Source of the DNA: Ephydatia muelleri
Lineage: Eukaryota > Porifera > Demospongiae > Spongillida > Spongillidae
NCBI GenBank assembly: GCA_013339895.1
Contig: JABACO010000012.1
Span: forward strand, 4,392,789-4,456,788
DNA length: 64,000 nt
Direction: 5' to 3'
The translations under genes and the position numbers were made by a program. The notes under the pieces were generated by a model. That model saw only the letters and a program-made list of their open reading frames with translations, was not told the origin of the DNA and ran no database searches. This document shows, in pieces, positions 61,601-64,000 of this stretch (the stretch's first letter is position 1; every line of letters starts with the position of its first letter).

Positions 61601-64000
61601 GTATGTTAATTGAAATCATTAACCAGTATGAACTAATGGGATTGTTACATGAAAGGGGACCTAACACATAATATTGTAAAATTTCTGCATGTAGTACATG
61701 CAATAGAAATGTAACACTTGTGTTTAAATGTATAGCTAATTATACTCCGACAGATACACTGTAGGCTCGCTACACTACAGTACCCGCAAGTTTATACTCG
61801 CGCGAGTGTCGCTATACTTGAACTCCGCTGGCGAACTTAGTTTGAGTCTCAGTGTGTAAGAATTGTTGTGTAGACCTCATTCTTCTAGAATATCATACAA
61901 ATTGAAATCCATGTGTTAGGTCTTTCACTGCAATGCTCCCAAATGTTTTGTCTTAAGTATTTGGTCACGATTTTAATTTATATTAGAGGCCCTTGGTTTA
62001 GTCACTTAACCATAATCTAAACTTGTTTACGCCCAAACAATTGCCTGGTTATAACAGCTATTACTACTGATATAAAACATTTGTGCTCTTGTGCGAACAG
62101 CCGTTATACATATAGGTGGTACAGAATAAGAGTCCCTTTTACATCATGTACGCCTTGTTTTCACATGTTTGCAAAAAGAGGCCACTGATTCTGACAGTTA
62201 TTCTTAATTTTAATGCACTGAATGTTTGTATTGCTTTTATAATTACATGTTATTCATTTTAAAGAATTGTTGAATAGAACTGCTCAAAGGCAAAATAGTC
62301 AAAAAGTATAATGTGCATTGTCCTACGGTCAAAATGTATCAATCACTGGACTTACACTGTCAGTCAGACTTTCTATCTTAGTACCATGATGATCAAAGCT
62401 ATGTGCACATGCATCCCTCATATGGTAATAATACCCATTTTAAAGCTATCAGTGTTTACACATGTTCACTTGATAATGTGCTTGCAGAGTGCTGACTAGA
62501 TTGCTACACTGATATGTTCTCTCATCAGCTCCTGCACCGACACTATCCACCATTTCTAGAAGTCTACCAACTACACCAATGTGCTCTCCAGTTCCCAGTC
62601 ATCTTGAAGGGCATGTGACCATCAATAACACAGGAGCCATCTCCACTGCTAATTTACAAGGTAGTATTGACTCCAATGGTACTCGACATATCAACTGGCT
62701 GGTTTCTCAAAACGATGGTAATTTAAATTGGTACCTTCCACTGCTGCCTGCTGTGGCATTACCATACACCTTAATGGCCAATGCATTATATGATTGTGAC
62801 ATTATGACAGGCAACAACCAGATATATATGACTATCGTACTCAAGTATCCATCAGGGTTGATGGTTACTATGACATTTAATGGAAGCAATCCATCTGGAA
62901 GTCTCTTTAGGGTTGCTGTCATTCTGAATGCATATCCAGCTCTACCTGATATCAAGGATTACACATATACATCACCTGTGGTGACGCAACTTCAGCTAAA
63001 TGAAACTGCACCTGGAATTGTGATTGGAGTTGGTGTTATGCTTGGAGTGATTCAAGTCAATGTAGCACTGACATACTCCTCAATCTATTCGAGCACTGGG
63101 AGAATTCCTAAGAATTTCAATGCTTCCTTTGCACAGCTAACTTTGTTAAATCACACAACAGCATGGTTCATTACCACTGGGATTCCTTCAGAGCAGTCAT
63201 CTAATACCTTCATTTCAATCAGTTCTACTCTTGTTCAGAATGGTTCAGAACAAACAGCCACCACCAGTTTTCCCATTGTCTCTACTAGGATTTACAATGG
63301 TTCTGGATATTCAACCTCCAGCATGACATCTTGGTCCAGTACGTTCATTGCATCCAGTACCATGTCATTAGGTCTTAGTCCATCAATTTCAGCTGTTAGT
63401 ATTATACTGCAGGCTACAAATATGGCATACGCAGGTTTGTTTCTCATTTTATACAATCCTAGTGTTGGATTTTACTGAATTCTTTGTTTTTTGTAGTGTC
63501 CTCCTGTTGTTTCAATGGAGTAAGTCTGTTTCTGTTTAATGGTGGTGGTGACATTTGCAGACCAACGTCAAATCAACCATCTCTCTGTGCTCAAGAAACG
63601 GACAAGTGTTGCTCATGTTGTGAAATTGGTGTCAACATTGGCTCATTGTTAGGCAAATCAGCATGTGGCAATCTAGCTTACCAACCCGCACAAACCGATA
63701 TGACTTGCAAGGCTGTGTATTTGGCCTGTTGTCACAATGATATAAGTGAGTGCTTTTTAAAAGATGGATAAATATGATTTTTGGACAACCCCATAGGTAG
63801 ATTTCTTGTTCCTTCTCCAATTGTCTCCTCTTCCTCCTCACAACGTATTCGAACGCAACAATCTGGTAGGCTTGAGCCTTCTTTCTCTAACTGTCATGCC
63901 TTTTAATATCTACTCGTTTCTATTCACAATTTCCAGTAGGAAGTTCAGTGCGGGGTGAGTATGTAAATATCTAAAACCTAGTCTTATGTAAATGTATACA
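55628..64000 (+). CDS. Secreted modular Cys-rich protein, partial (7 exons seen)
   Basis: Exons: 55,628-56,030; 56,105-56,356; 56,408-56,461; 62,529-63,434; 63,497-63,745; 63,797-63,865; 63,937-63,954; the gene continues past the right edge. The product starts MWRVLLTCVLLEVTCIKQSS, a signal peptide. A first domain of about 110 residues (C..C...PKADVLLHATLVSR ... NCGDSLESGNDYLFSLK) resembles the netrin/TIMP (NTR) module. Exon 2 and exon 5 encode homologous modules: CCYEGVRLF / GGGKIC / YCCSCCQLG / CLTIFKACC and CCFNGVSLF / GGGDIC / KCCSCCEIG / CKAVYLACC. These recall fibulin/anaphylatoxin-type cysteine patterns. Exon 4 encodes a 301-residue, Ser/Thr-rich domain with at least eight N-glycosylation sequons (NNT, NGT, NGS, NET, NAS, NHT) that I do not recognise. 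Every intron is phase 1. Likely an extracellular matrix or adhesion protein; no orthologue named. Confidence 0.75.
57130..59021 (-). pseudogene. Decayed coding remnant inside the 6-kb intron
   Basis: The minus strand holds overlapping protein-like pieces: CNKCNAGTNCVKFCMCHPRT (a cysteine cluster), a stretch with FAMRSLVLKHDVATMYRAIL, and GQTLFYTIVKHITGGGKQQE running into VDYIKVNFHTDNFTIIDRVI. Composition and length suggest one former ORF of an inserted element or retrocopy, now broken in several places and antisense to the host gene. I do not recognise the family. Confidence 0.45.
59022..60480. other. Intronic sequence, no recognised feature
   Basis: AT-rich intron of the modular-protein gene with a short AC repeat at about 59,326-59,343. 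A stretch at about 59,430-59,600 resembles 61,560-61,620 (CTC.CCATTGAGGT..GTTAAT) and 26,240-26,300 (CAATTTGATTTTAGAGGG), suggesting an old dispersed repeat. Confidence 0.45.
60490..61000 (-). pseudogene. Second degraded coding-like stretch in the intron
   Basis: Minus-strand pieces such as YRFTDTLFPVWNGEIRPIL and LHRHQEELPIRPAVVT read like parts of a protein but no continuous frame exists. It may belong to the same insertion as 57,130-59,021. Family unknown; low confidence that it was ever coding. Confidence 0.25.
61649..61930 (-). mobile_element. MITE copy 3, reverse orientation with extra internal sequence
   Basis: The ends GAAAGGGGACCTAAC and GTTAGGTCTTTCACTG form inverted repeats matching the family at 37,041. 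TTCTAGAATATCATA near the right end is the complement of the reference copy's TATCATATTCTAGAA. The centre (about 61,735-61,865) is unlike the other copies, including TACTCGCGCGAGTGTCGC. Confidence 0.65.

Noticed and set aside
1-64000. tRNA, rRNA or other structured RNA genes
   Set aside because: No cloverleaf with conserved A and B boxes or rRNA-like stretch was noticed on either strand by eye; a covariance-model scan would be needed to exclude them.

Overview
The window is eukaryotic and AT-rich, from an early-branching animal. Genes are split into many short exons with GT-AG introns, and several exon series rebuild complete animal proteins: VPS25, an SLC15 peptide transporter, SPO16/C1orf146 and ODAD2/ARMC4. 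Short introns (one appears to be 34 nt), dense small inverted-repeat elements, a transposon C-terminal fragment of a type I associate with sponges, and a secreted cysteine-rich modular protein suggest a sponge, probably a demosponge. That placement is inference; no marker gene proves it. ODAD2 implies motile cilia.

Layout. Positions 1 to about 16,200 are one satellite field: 42-bp and roughly 60-64-bp monomers sharing one dyad-rich core, with three blocks in reverse orientation, long-range duplicated segments, and a second satellite of about 110-145 bp at the gene-facing edge. No coding is credible there. VPS25 (ESCRT-II) lies on the minus strand at 16,491-19,013 in five exons. An SLC15-type proton/oligopeptide transporter occupies 20,146-32,517 on the minus strand in 18 exons, with one apparent single-base frame break. 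From 32.6 to 37.3 kb there is a foldback element, simple repeats and a MITE. At 37,536-41,022 (minus, 8 exons) is an unfamiliar 845-residue protein with two N-terminal SH3/Tudor-like segments, an Ig-like domain, and no signal peptide or membrane segment. SPO16 (42,717-43,431, minus) and ODAD2 (43,527-50,749, plus, 26 exons) are head to head with 95 bp between start codons; that gap holds an RFX X-box-like palindrome. From 51 to 55 kb are a 687-bp near-perfect hairpin, a transposon ORF tail and a cluster of GTCCTAG palindromes. From 55,628 to beyond the right edge runs a plus-strand gene for a secreted modular protein: an NTR-like N-terminus, two Cys-rich fibulin/anaphylatoxin-like modules and a glycosylation-rich 300-residue domain, with every intron seen in phase 1. 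Its 6-kb intron contains decayed coding remnants and a MITE.

The genes do not form an operon-like pathway. The one functional pairing suggested by arrangement is the shared promoter of SPO16 (meiotic crossover factor) and ODAD2 (ciliary dynein docking). All exon boundaries were derived by reading splice signals, codon phase and family resemblance by eye; no alignment or RNA evidence was available.
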